The translations under genes were made by a program, and so were the position numbers. Below the pieces are notes generated by a model. That model had not been told where the DNA came from and did not search any database. It saw only the letters and a program-made list of their open reading frames with translations. This document shows, piece by piece, positions 34,647 through 41,495 of a DNA stretch of 64,000 nt (positions are counted from its first letter, which is position 1; each line of letters starts with the position of its first letter). This DNA comes from Paenibacillus agri (GTDB lineage: Bacteria > Bacillota > Bacilli > Paenibacillales > Paenibacillaceae), in contig NZ_JABWCS010000217.1 in NCBI RefSeq assembly GCF_013359945.1, forward strand, positions 124,001 to 188,000, given 5' to 3'.

Positions 34647-35057
34647 TTAATCTTCTTCATAATATTGCTCAACATAGTTCTTAAATAATCTCCGTACCCT
34701 CTCTGAGTCCTCTATTTTTGTGAATTTATATCTCCCCTTTTTAGTTATTTTGGCTACATCTACATTTAACTCGTCATCTTCAATTGCCTCAATAAAATCC
34801 TCTATTAAGGTCTTCTTTTCGGCTTTAGACAAATAACTCCAATGGATTTCACCTAGAGCATCCTTAATTGTGAATAGTTCTCCCTCGTTGTAATTATTTA
34901 TGCGTTGCTTAATTAAACTTAAATACTCAGATCTTAAGCCTCCCCCTAACAAACGTTTCCTGACATAATCACTTAAGTTTAAACCCAATTCATAAGAAAT
35001 CGTTGACAATTCATTTTTCTCTAACTCACTCAATCGTATGACAATTCTGTTATCCAT
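34647..35057 (-). CDS. ribbon-helix-helix protein with DUF1413-like C-terminus
   Basis: A 136-residue protein starting at ATG 35057 (GGAGG upstream). Residues 1-40 form a ribbon-helix-helix DNA-binding unit (NRIVIRLSELEKNELSTISY, then LNLSDYVRKRLLG). Residues about 60-125 contain FTIKDALGEIHWSYLSKAEK and GRYKFTK, resembling the DUF1413 winged-helix fold that in SCC elements binds single-stranded DNA beside a polymerase (LP1413). The combination points to a DNA-binding accessory of the mobile element or to an autoregulator of the cassette. The DUF1413 match is by eye. Confidence 0.55.
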   Translation of the reverse strand: MDNRIVIRLSELEKNELSTISYELGLNLSDYVRKRLLGGGLRSEYLSLIKQRINNYNEGELFTIKDALGEIHWSYLSKAEKKTLIEDFIEAIEDDELNVDVAKITKKGRYKFTKIEDSERVRRLFKNYVEQYYEED

Positions 35058-35270
35058 CGTACCTCCGTATGACATAAATTTATTTATGCATGACAACAAT
35101 ATCATCATATTCCAATTTGGTCAACTACTTACTATGAATTTAAGAATTAGAGAAACCCCGTATTCTCTCTTCGATCTATTTTCCTTGCTTTGTAAGTTCT
35201 AGTCGTTTTTTGTCGATACCAAGCCTAATTACTTGTATGTAAGCTATGTTTCTCGATCAATATTAAATAG

Positions 35271-35440
35271 CGAGGGGACTTTTGCTGACAGTCAGCAAAA
35301 GTCCCCTTCGAAGTACACACTATTCTATAGTACAAATAAACTCACAGAAGCCCGATTACGCATATTTCAGGCTGGAGTGTTGCCTACCATGCTCCTATCT
35401 TCGGTATGCTATAAATACACGTTCCTGCGAGCTTTTCATT
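35271..35440. repeat. island repeat unit B, with perfect hairpin
   Basis: It begins with a perfect 15-base hairpin (GGGGACTTTTGCTGA, loop CAG, mirrored arm, 35274-35306), then the shared AGTACAAATAAACTCACAG, GGAGTGTT and CCTGCGAGC elements of units A and C. It lies upstream of the RHH cassette and downstream of the HNH cassette. The rest of the gap 35058-35270 is AT-rich with no gene. Confidence 0.75.
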
Positions 35441-35583
35441 CATTTGGTTAATTCAATAATGTCTTTAGCCAGTTGCTGTAACCTTTGTTCAAGCCCTCGC
35501 ACAGTATTAGGATCCTTTTTAATTAGATTCTCGAATGCTTTAATCGCTTTTTCTAAGTCCTGTATTTCTTTCAGCTCATTCAT
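35440..35583 (-). CDS. 47-residue helical ORF
   Basis: A short frame from ATG 35583 with AAAGGAG about 13 bases earlier. The product is a charged amphipathic helix throughout (MNELKEIQDLEKAIKAFENL). Its stop lies in the end of repeat B. It stands 163 bases after the HNH gene on the same strand. It could be a small partner protein of that nuclease. Confidence 0.45.
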   Translation of the reverse strand: MNELKEIQDLEKAIKAFENLIKKDPNTVRGLEQRLQQLAKDIIELTK

Positions 35584-35746
35584 TTCAGTTCTCTTCTCCT
35601 TTCCTATTGGGTTCTAGAGCAATAACCCCAACCTGAATTATATATCTCCACTATCTGGCCTGAAAGCTTCTTACTTCTCTACCAGTCACGGTCTGAGGAG
35701 TTTAACGAGCAGGCTTTCAGCGAGACAAAAAACATTCGACTGTTCA

Positions 35747-36679
35747 TCACTCTGGTTTACTATTCTTAATGTCAGTTCTAGGGTCTTTAGCTTGATAACC
35801 CCACGTATAGATAATGTTTTCTGGCTTTAGCCTTTCATTAGAAGGTATTGTCCATGTAGTTGGATGGACAGAGGCGTCTTTTGGAATGTGAGGGCAAAAA
35901 GTAAATCGAATAGGTTCAACCTTAGTGTCTGGTGAAGCAGGTAAATAAAACGATATAATCTTGGTTCCGTAAGTAAAACGGATCAAATAGGGATAGTTGG
36001 TCGATTCCTCATTCGTGGTCTTAAATACCTCTAAAATGACGATTGCATAGCCATTACCTTTGATAAATGCAGTATCCATATAGAGCGGGTAAATATCAAT
36101 TTTCCCTAATAGCCAATCTGGTATATAGGAGACTAACTTCTTATCCTCTTCCTCTAGCAGCGCCCATCCCATGTGTGTTAAACATTTACAGATGTCTTCA
36201 GGCCTATAAGGTGGGGGATTATTAATTTTAAAGGTCATAATTTTCTGACCATCTTTTTCTTCAATCTCGAAGATACCTTCTTGCTCAAAGATGCTAATGT
36301 TAAGGCTGCCGTTATCAGGATTCATTTTCAATTCTGACTGCTTACCTTTTTGCTTGAACTTTGGAGCACCTGAGCCTGGTCTCTTCTGAGCACTTATAAA
36401 TATTCTATCGAAGGTTAAATAGTTAACCAGTTCATTTTCATAATGACTAAACCGGTCATTACAATTATCACATTCATTTAAATAGAAGAGAGTTCTATTT
36501 CCTAATCCAGCTGGAATCACATGGGCTTCCTTCTTAAAAGTGACATCTGGTGGACTTTGATTGCAAAAGAGACAAGTCGTCTTTGATTTATCACCTACCA
36601 AATCTTTTTCAGTTCCTGTAATATCATGGGGATAATAAATAGAGTTTAATTCTGCATAATGATGATCACTATGATTCAT
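35747..36679 (-). CDS. HNH-type nuclease, candidate defence cargo
   Basis: A 310-residue protein from ATG 36679 (GGAGGGAGG upstream; the longer frame to 36913 runs through repeat C and is rejected). Near the N-terminus it has CLFCNQSPPDVTF, EAHVIPAGLGN and ECDNCNDRFSHYENEL (about 34-85): two C-x-x-C zinc knuckles around an H-x-I-P-x-x-LGN motif. This is the HNH_5 pattern of restriction and abortive-infection nucleases. The C-terminal 200 residues are beta-rich and unassigned, perhaps a sensing domain. It is the sole large gene of its cassette. Confidence 0.65.
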   Translation of the reverse strand: MNHSDHHYAELNSIYYPHDITGTEKDLVGDKSKTTCLFCNQSPPDVTFKKEAHVIPAGLGNRTLFYLNECDNCNDRFSHYENELVNYLTFDRIFISAQKRPGSGAPKFKQKGKQSELKMNPDNGSLNISIFEQEGIFEIEEKDGQKIMTFKINNPPPYRPEDICKCLTHMGWALLEEEDKKLVSYIPDWLLGKIDIYPLYMDTAFIKGNGYAIVILEVFKTTNEESTNYPYLIRFTYGTKIISFYLPASPDTKVEPIRFTFCPHIPKDASVHPTTWTIPSNERLKPENIIYTWGYQAKDPRTDIKNSKPE

Positions 36680-36882
36680 TATTGGTTTATCCTCCCTCCA
36701 AGTAAATTTCCTAAAAATAATTATCATTTTAGCCAAGTTTGAATTCACTGTAATTATGTTTTTCGAGCCTGAAACCTCAATACATAACTCCGTTATAGCA
36801 AAATACAAAAGAATGTTCTTCCTAAGTATACCATAAAATAGAATATATTCACTCTGCGAACTCATTCTTGAACTCTTGCTTA

Positions 36883-37028
36883 GGCAAAAGCCCTCTTGGA
36901 GATACATCGTCATTCTTTAGCACAAATAAACCCGCAGAAACCCGTTTACGCATCATTCCAACTGGAGTGTGACCTACCCTGCTACTATCGTTGGTATGCT
37001 GTAAATACAGGCTCCTGCGACTTTTTCT
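36883..37028. repeat. island repeat unit C
   Basis: Third unit: GCAAAAGCCCTCTTGGA, AGCACAAATAAACCCGCAG, GGAGTGTGACCTACC, then GTAAATACAGGCTCCTGCGA. It separates the HNH cassette from the GTPase cassette. The 36680-36882 part before it is AT-rich and carries an extended -10 (TGGTATACT, minus strand) that may drive the HNH gene. Confidence 0.75.
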
Positions 37029-37041
37029 AAAAAAACTTGTA

Positions 37042-37063
37042 CTAACTCATATTCGGTTCACTG
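37042..37063 (-). repeat. worn attachment-site copy next to repeat C
   Basis: CTAACTCATATTCGGTTCACTG aligns with the attachment repeat (CTACTTATGATACGGTTCACCG at 15195-15216), with an inserted base and some changes. It follows repeat C just as the intact att follows repeat D. On the minus strand it ends in an in-frame GAA CCG ... TAG. The match is imperfect and tentative. Confidence 0.4.
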
Positions 37064-37099
37064 AACATCACATAAGAATAAAATGAATAAAATAATACG

Positions 37100-37134
37100 A
37101 AGAGCCCGAGCATTATCATTCTGCTCGGGCTTCT
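37100..37134 (-). terminator. terminator of the GTPase gene
   Basis: AGCCCGAGCA and TGCTCGGGCT pair after the GTPase stop codon; a short T-rich stretch follows on the minus strand. Confidence 0.8.
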
Positions 37135-37157
37135 TGAGATGTGTTCTTATTTCATAA

Positions 37158-39326
37158 TTATAATACAATAATCATCTTATTTATAAGATCAGTCATAGCG
37201 TCACCAATCTCTTTGGCAATAATAGCTGCAAAGGCTGGAGTTGCAAATATCTTTTTAAATGTGTCTTGCATCTCTCGCATGGTTTGGTCATAGCTGATAG
37301 GCTTCTGATAAACACCATCAATGATTTTCCTGATTTGTTCATTACCATATGATAAGTTAAATGCTACTTTATCCATAACCATATAATATTTCTCACTCGA
37401 ACTAAAGTATTGGCGTATAGCTTGATGCAAAATCTGCGTGTTTCTTTGTTTATCAGACCACTTACTTATGAGTGCAGGATTTATACCACAGAATGCAAGG
37501 TCTTTATAGTCTTGATTCTTATCAAATTCTTGAGCCAAATGCTCCACATCAGTATCCGTAAGATTATCCACTACCGTACCAATAACCTGTGATTCATATA
37601 GCTTAAGAAAATCAGGGATTTCTTTACACAGAATTTTGTTCAACATAGCTTTCATATTAATACTAAAATTACCGTAGACATTAGCTCTGGTCGTATGACC
37701 TTGGCCCCTTTGCAATTTGTTATAATATGCAACGACACTTCTCCCACTAAGAGTATATTTTGTTGTTATAGTATATCCATTCACGACTGAATTATCCTCA
37801 GTAAGGATAATTTGTATTGAATTAAAAATATTAGAAATTTTTTCGGCTTCAACCTTTATCTCTACAGCTGGTGCATCCGTATTAACAGCAGTAACAAAGA
37901 GCGGGGTTTCAATACCTTTAGGCAGAATTCGTTTTTGTGTTTCACGAATTACTTCATCTATATTTTTATATAATCCAGTTGGTGTAAAACGTTCATATTT
38001 ATCGCTGCCCTGAATTTTTAGTGCACGTTGTATGGGGTCAATCCCCTCATCCAGATATCTTAATGATAACCACATTCCATTTTTCTGAGGGAGTTTAGTT
38101 AAATATCCCCTGATATTTTCCTCCATATTATCAATTGCACTGAGAATGGTTGCGTCATAATCTTCCTGCTTAAGTACAACTGTTTCTTTGTTAGATTTAT
38201 TGACAAGGTTTCCAATGAGTCGATCGGCCTTTGTGAATATAACATTAACTGGAACATCCAGTTTAGTAGCTTTAGAAAGTTTCTCTGCAATCGCATCACA
38301 ACTTTCTGCTATGACATCATCACGTTCTTCAAGATTCATCAGCAACAAAATACTATCAGGACTACAGTTTAATGCAATGTCCAATGCATCTTTAATGGAA
38401 TTACTATCCATTCCAATCTGAGTAAGCCCCATGGTATCACGTAAACAAAATCTCAGTGGGATATTTTCATCTGATCTAATTATTATCTCTGTTCTTGGTC
38501 TGCAAGCCAAGGTAATATCCTCAACAATTAGGCTGAATGGTTGGAACGGATCGAATAGTGTTTGAAGAATTGCTCCACCGTACATAAAGATATCGTCTTC
38601 ATTTGCACTGTAATCATGTATTCCCTCTATTAAATTATCTTCACCTAATATCAAATTCAAATTATTGGTAATATTCTCTCCTATATGATTGAGCCACTTA
38701 AAGTATTTATCCAATAAGTCATCAGAAACACTTCCCCAAATGTCCTCAAATACCATTCTTCTAATTTCGGATAATTTTACTTTCTGCTGAGCCAGCTCTT
38801 TTTTCTTTATCTTTACACGTTCTGAGAACGTTGGCTCTGCATTCTCAATTGCATATAAGACATCCGCAATTGATTCTTTAAACTCCTCAATTGAAATCTG
38901 CTTTTCCATCATCCCTAAATGATAGGCTGCATCTTTCGGTTCCAGAATATTCTGAAACCATTCAACATCAATAGAATCCAAAGTATCTTCAGTAGACATT
39001 TCGTTGCTTGCAAATAGTTTCGCCAATTGTTCAAGAATTTCGATGTGTACATCCTTTGCCGAAAAATCTTTGATTCTAATGCGCAATGCAAAATGCTCAT
39101 CTTTTTCAATGCGCTCGTCAAATACAAAGTTGCAAGGAATAATTGTTGTTTGGCTCTTGTCTCCGATTCCCACGGTAATAAATCCAATTATTCTGTGATT
39201 TACCAGAACATAGACCAAGGTACTCTTCCCAGATGTTGATGGTCCAATGACCACAATTGTTGGTGATGACTTACTGCGCTTCAAAGCCTCACTCGCCATA
39301 ATACTAGAAAACTTTTTTCGTTTCAT
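37158..39326 (-). CDS. dynamin-like large GTPase, candidate defence cargo
   Basis: A 722-residue P-loop GTPase. G1 is GPSTSGKST at 28-36; G3 is DTMG with Asp297; G4 is TKAD at 365-368. The large distance between G1 and G3 is filled by a helical insertion, and the remainder after about 470 is helical, like dynamin-family or GBP-like mechanochemical GTPases. Such proteins act at membranes, and bacterial examples delay phage lysis; that role here is inferred. The start at 39326 has AAGGAGG nine bases upstream, but this site is buried in a 16-bp hairpin behind a leader ORF, so translation is probably regulated. It is the cassette nearest to rlmH. Confidence 0.65.
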   Translation of the reverse strand: MKRKKFSSIMASEALKRSKSSPTIVVIGPSTSGKSTLVYVLVNHRIIGFITVGIGDKSQTTIIPCNFVFDERIEKDEHFALRIRIKDFSAKDVHIEILEQLAKLFASNEMSTEDTLDSIDVEWFQNILEPKDAAYHLGMMEKQISIEEFKESIADVLYAIENAEPTFSERVKIKKKELAQQKVKLSEIRRMVFEDIWGSVSDDLLDKYFKWLNHIGENITNNLNLILGEDNLIEGIHDYSANEDDIFMYGGAILQTLFDPFQPFSLIVEDITLACRPRTEIIIRSDENIPLRFCLRDTMGLTQIGMDSNSIKDALDIALNCSPDSILLLMNLEERDDVIAESCDAIAEKLSKATKLDVPVNVIFTKADRLIGNLVNKSNKETVVLKQEDYDATILSAIDNMEENIRGYLTKLPQKNGMWLSLRYLDEGIDPIQRALKIQGSDKYERFTPTGLYKNIDEVIRETQKRILPKGIETPLFVTAVNTDAPAVEIKVEAEKISNIFNSIQIILTEDNSVVNGYTITTKYTLSGRSVVAYYNKLQRGQGHTTRANVYGNFSINMKAMLNKILCKEIPDFLKLYESQVIGTVVDNLTDTDVEHLAQEFDKNQDYKDLAFCGINPALISKWSDKQRNTQILHQAIRQYFSSSEKYYMVMDKVAFNLSYGNEQIRKIIDGVYQKPISYDQTMREMQDTFKKIFATPAFAAIIAKEIGDAMTDLINKMIIVL

Positions 39327-39333
39327 AATAAAA

Positions 39334-39377
39334 AACCTCCTTGTTGGAATAGAGATATGACTTCCAACAAGGAGGTT
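39334..39377 (-). promoter_or_regulatory. RBS-sequestering hairpin before the GTPase gene
   Basis: On the minus strand AACCTCCTTGTTGGAA and TTCCAACAAGGAGGTT form a perfect 16-bp stem with a 12-base loop. The 3' arm holds the AAGGAGG of the GTPase gene and the 5' arm is its perfect complement. The upstream leader ORF ends two bases into the 5' arm. This is the arrangement of translational attenuators (erm and cat leaders): a ribosome paused at the leader's end would free the downstream site. Confidence 0.8.
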
Positions 39378-39438
39378 AACATAATAAAAACTGTGTAATT
39401 ATACACAGCATCATCATAAAACCCCATGATTGCCGCAT
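39376..39438 (-). CDS. 20-residue leader peptide
   Basis: A 21-codon frame from ATG 39438 with GAGGAA nine bases before it. It encodes MRQSWGF, three Met in a row, then a hydrophobic Cys-ending tail (LCIITQFLLC). Its stop codon overlaps the start of the attenuator stem. Within it, CTGTGTA-TAAT-TACACAG (39391-39408) forms another small stem. It would serve as a ribosome-stalling or coupling leader for the GTPase gene. Confidence 0.6.
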   Translation of the reverse strand: MRQSWGFMMMLCIITQFLLC

Positions 39439-39537
39439 ACAGGGATTCCTCGTATGTTAAGGAATGTGTACTGGTTTATGATTTCACTCAGCGTTTTCGT
39501 GAATGCGCTTCTTGTGAAAATCATATCTCTTGTGCTG

Positions 39538-39566
39538 ATTTTATTGCAATAAGAGAAGTTTGTCAA
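39538..39566 (-). promoter_or_regulatory. promoter of the leader-GTPase transcript
   Basis: On the minus strand TTGACA (39561-39566) and TAAAAT (39538-39543) are separated by 17 bases. Transcription would start near 39531, about 90 bases before the leader ATG. Confidence 0.75.
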
Positions 39567-39611
39567 ACCTTTATTTCATGATAGCTGAAGGAGCATTTGT
39601 ACACAGCTTAA

Positions 39612-39680
39612 GCATGGGAATGTGACACAGCACTGACCCATGGTCTGCATGCCGATAATACAGGCTCCTGCGAGTTTTTC
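39612..39680. repeat. island repeat unit D (partial), adjoining att
   Basis: Only the right half is clear: GGAATGTGAC, then ATAATACAGGCTCCTGCGAG followed by TTTTTCTTCA. This matches the ends of units A and C. It lies 15 bases from the attachment repeat in rlmH and so probably is the true element terminus. Confidence 0.65.
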
Positions 39681-39694
39681 TTCAAATAACTTGC

Positions 39695-39714
39695 CCCTAC
39701 TTATGATACGGTTC
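39695..39714 (-). repeat. attachment repeat inside rlmH
   Basis: This is the copy of the 20-base repeat within the rlmH coding end. On the minus strand it encodes the last codons E-P-Y-H-K-stop. It keeps the gene intact after integration, as SCC insertion does. Confidence 0.85.
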
Positions 39715-40176
39715 CCCCCGATTTATCTTCACCGCGCGATAAATCTGCTCCACCAGCACCAGGCGCATGAGCTGATGGGGCAGCGTCATGCGCCCGAAGC
39801 TCATGCGCTGCTGCGCGCGGCGCATAACATCGTCGGAGAGCCCGTGGCTCCCTCCGATAACAAAAACAACATGGCTCGTCCCATAGGTGCCGAGCCGGTC
39901 GATCTCTCCGGCAAGCTCTTCCGAGCTCCAGAGCTTGCCGTCGATCGCGAGCGCAATAACATGCGCCTCGCTTTTAATCTGCGCGAGGATGCGTTCGCCC
40001 TCGCGCCCCTTCACCTGCACCACCTCTGCTTCGCTCAGAGAGTCGGGTGCTTTTTCATCCGCTACCTCAATCACCTGGAATTTGAGGTAAGGCGTCAGCC
40101 TTTTCGCATATTCCGCGATGCCATCGATCAAATACTTTTCCTTCAATTTGCCTACGCCAATAATCTGAATTAACAT
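39697..40176 (-). CDS. rlmH: 23S rRNA (pseudouridine1915-N3)-methyltransferase RlmH
   Basis: A 159-residue SPOUT methyltransferase, exactly the canonical length from ATG 40176 with GGAGGG close upstream. It methylates N3 of pseudouridine 1915 in helix 69 of 23S rRNA, using SAM. The sequence opens IQIIGVGKLKEKY and has the SPOUT knot motif VFVIGGSHGLSDDV, then RMTLPHQLMRLVLVEQIYRA and the ending GEPYHK. The 3' end is the attachment site of the mobile island. In many Firmicutes rlmH stands close to htrA and walJ, as here (with cyd genes in between). Confidence 0.97.
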   Translation of the reverse strand: MLIQIIGVGKLKEKYLIDGIAEYAKRLTPYLKFQVIEVADEKAPDSLSEAEVVQVKGREGERILAQIKSEAHVIALAIDGKLWSSEELAGEIDRLGTYGTSHVVFVIGGSHGLSDDVMRRAQQRMSFGRMTLPHQLMRLVLVEQIYRAVKINRGEPYHK

Positions 40177-40382
40177 AAAACCCTCCATCTGTTTGCATAC
40201 AATACTATGTCTAAAATCTATCTTCTTTCATGGGGTGTAGCTCCAGCGAAAGGCCCGGGTCTCACTAAGGTAGCATGTCTGGACTTCCGGTCCCTCTTGT
40301 CCCAGACTTTTTCTTTATTAACCGTTTCTACCGATTCTAATCTGGAACTCTTACGCCTACAGCTCCAAGCTCCTATCTCCAC

Positions 40383-41231
40383 TTACTCCCCTACTCCACG
40401 CATCTCCGCCATCCGCGCCAGAATCCTTCTCTTCCGGTACAGCATGCGCGCAGCCTCGCCTACATCCTCAATCGTTTTGCGATTGGTATATGCGCCAAAA
40501 ACAATTCCCGCCACCGGGACCATCTGCAACAGCTTTTTCCAACCGAAGTTATCCCGGTAAACGGTGATGACTTCGTGCCAGCCCTTAATCTTGGATAAGG
40601 CTGCGTTTGTGCCTTCAAGGATATCTCCGCTGCCACCTGCTTGCAGGTTCAGCTCTTCCAGGATCGCCTGCTTACCCACGATGTCCGAGGAAGCGAACTG
40701 CATCACTTTTACCGTGAATATCCGTTCCGCCTTATCGGTCGGATCATAGCCATAGCACAAGCCAATCTCCTGAATGACCTTCAGAGACAGGCCCAGAGTG
40801 GCCGGAATATCTACTGCCAGAGTGAACACGCCGCCAACTCCAGTGGTCGCCCCCTGAATCGTCGCTGTCTCCCGTCCAGTCTCGATGAGCTGAAGTGCTG
40901 ATGCATCCATGACAGACAAGGAATAAGGACCTCGCTCCGACCCGCCAGCAGCCTTACTTTGAGAAGCTACAAGGGTTCCTACCTTACGTCCCGCTACCAG
41001 ATAGTTGCCACCGTTCTGGATATAGCTCCCCAATTCGTCGAGCAGTTGGCCTATTTTATCGTGAATAATCTTCGGTGTAATCTTGTCCAGCAGTTTAAAA
41101 GGCAGACGGGACATGCGGTCCCAGATCATCAGCTTTTTCTGCTCTTTTTCCCACTTCGTGACTTCAGCCAGTGCGGCATCAAGCTGCTCCAATGTCTCTA
41201 ACTGTGCGGACGGATGTTGTGGATGCGCCAT
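40383..41231 (-). CDS. EcsC family protein
   Basis: A 282-residue protein similar to EcsC, the third product of the ecs operon. It has the N-terminal charged helix (VTKWEKEQKKLMIWDRM), LDKITPKIIHDKIGQLLDEL, then a hydrophobic Gly-rich stretch (GGVFTLAVDIPATLGLSLKVI) and a late AGIVFGAYTNRKTIEDVGE. No ecsAB partners are nearby. Function is unknown; EcsC-like proteins are thought to associate with membranes. AGGGAGG precedes the ATG. Confidence 0.8.
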   Translation of the reverse strand: MAHPQHPSAQLETLEQLDAALAEVTKWEKEQKKLMIWDRMSRLPFKLLDKITPKIIHDKIGQLLDELGSYIQNGGNYLVAGRKVGTLVASQSKAAGGSERGPYSLSVMDASALQLIETGRETATIQGATTGVGGVFTLAVDIPATLGLSLKVIQEIGLCYGYDPTDKAERIFTVKVMQFASSDIVGKQAILEELNLQAGGSGDILEGTNAALSKIKGWHEVITVYRDNFGWKKLLQMVPVAGIVFGAYTNRKTIEDVGEAARMLYRKRRILARMAEMRGVGE

Positions 41232-41448
41232 CTTGAGAACCTCCCTTATGTTATATGGAGCTTAGTTGCCCCGTTCAAATCATCGTCATTTAAAAGGTAT
41301 ACGTCCGAGCAGGCGATCAGGTCCATATTTCAGTTCACCCTGTGACTCACTCCCGGATGATCACATAGCGGAGTCCCGCTGAAATTCCACTTTTCTTTTA
41401 GTGTACCACAATGTGCAGCCATTCAAGACAGCCGTACGTATACGCACA

Positions 41449-41478
41449 AAAGCACCCGCTACCCGCGGATGCTTTTTA
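41449..41478 (-). terminator. terminator after the permease gene
   Basis: AAAGCATCCGC and GCGGGTGCTTT pair on the minus strand after the permease stop, followed by TG-rich text. Confidence 0.65.
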
Positions 41479-41495
41479 CAGGCAAGTCTATCCCA

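Larger units (their letters stand above)
15193..39714. mobile_element. SCC-like integrative element at the 3' end of rlmH
   Basis: The 24.5 kb segment is bounded by exact 20-base direct repeats of the rlmH 3' end. One lies inside intact rlmH (39695-39714) and the other at 15193-15212. By established knowledge, staphylococcal cassette chromosomes integrate at this same point of rlmH through Ccr large serine recombinases. Their site includes TATCATAA, which is also present here on the minus strand. Inside are a large serine recombinase (32045-33757), a DUF927 ATPase, a putative ssDNA-binding protein, a RadC-like protein and an RHH/DUF1413-like protein, with nuclease-helicase, HNH and dynamin-like cargo. 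The element could be composite: related repeats and a worn att copy occur inside it. Membership in the SCC family is inferred from site and gene content. Confidence 0.8.

Noticed and set aside
35747..36913. 388-codon version of the HNH gene
   Set aside because: The extra 78 codons run through AT-rich leader and repeat C; a clear ribosome site supports ATG 36679.
33701..37028. CRISPR array as explanation of units A to C
   Set aside because: The units are ~150 bp, imperfect and 1.5 kb apart with genes between; no short regular repeats or spacers are seen.
33701..39680. Integron attC sites as explanation of the repeats
   Set aside because: No tyrosine integron integrase is present and the units lack the conserved attC core; a serine recombinase and rlmH attachment explain them better.
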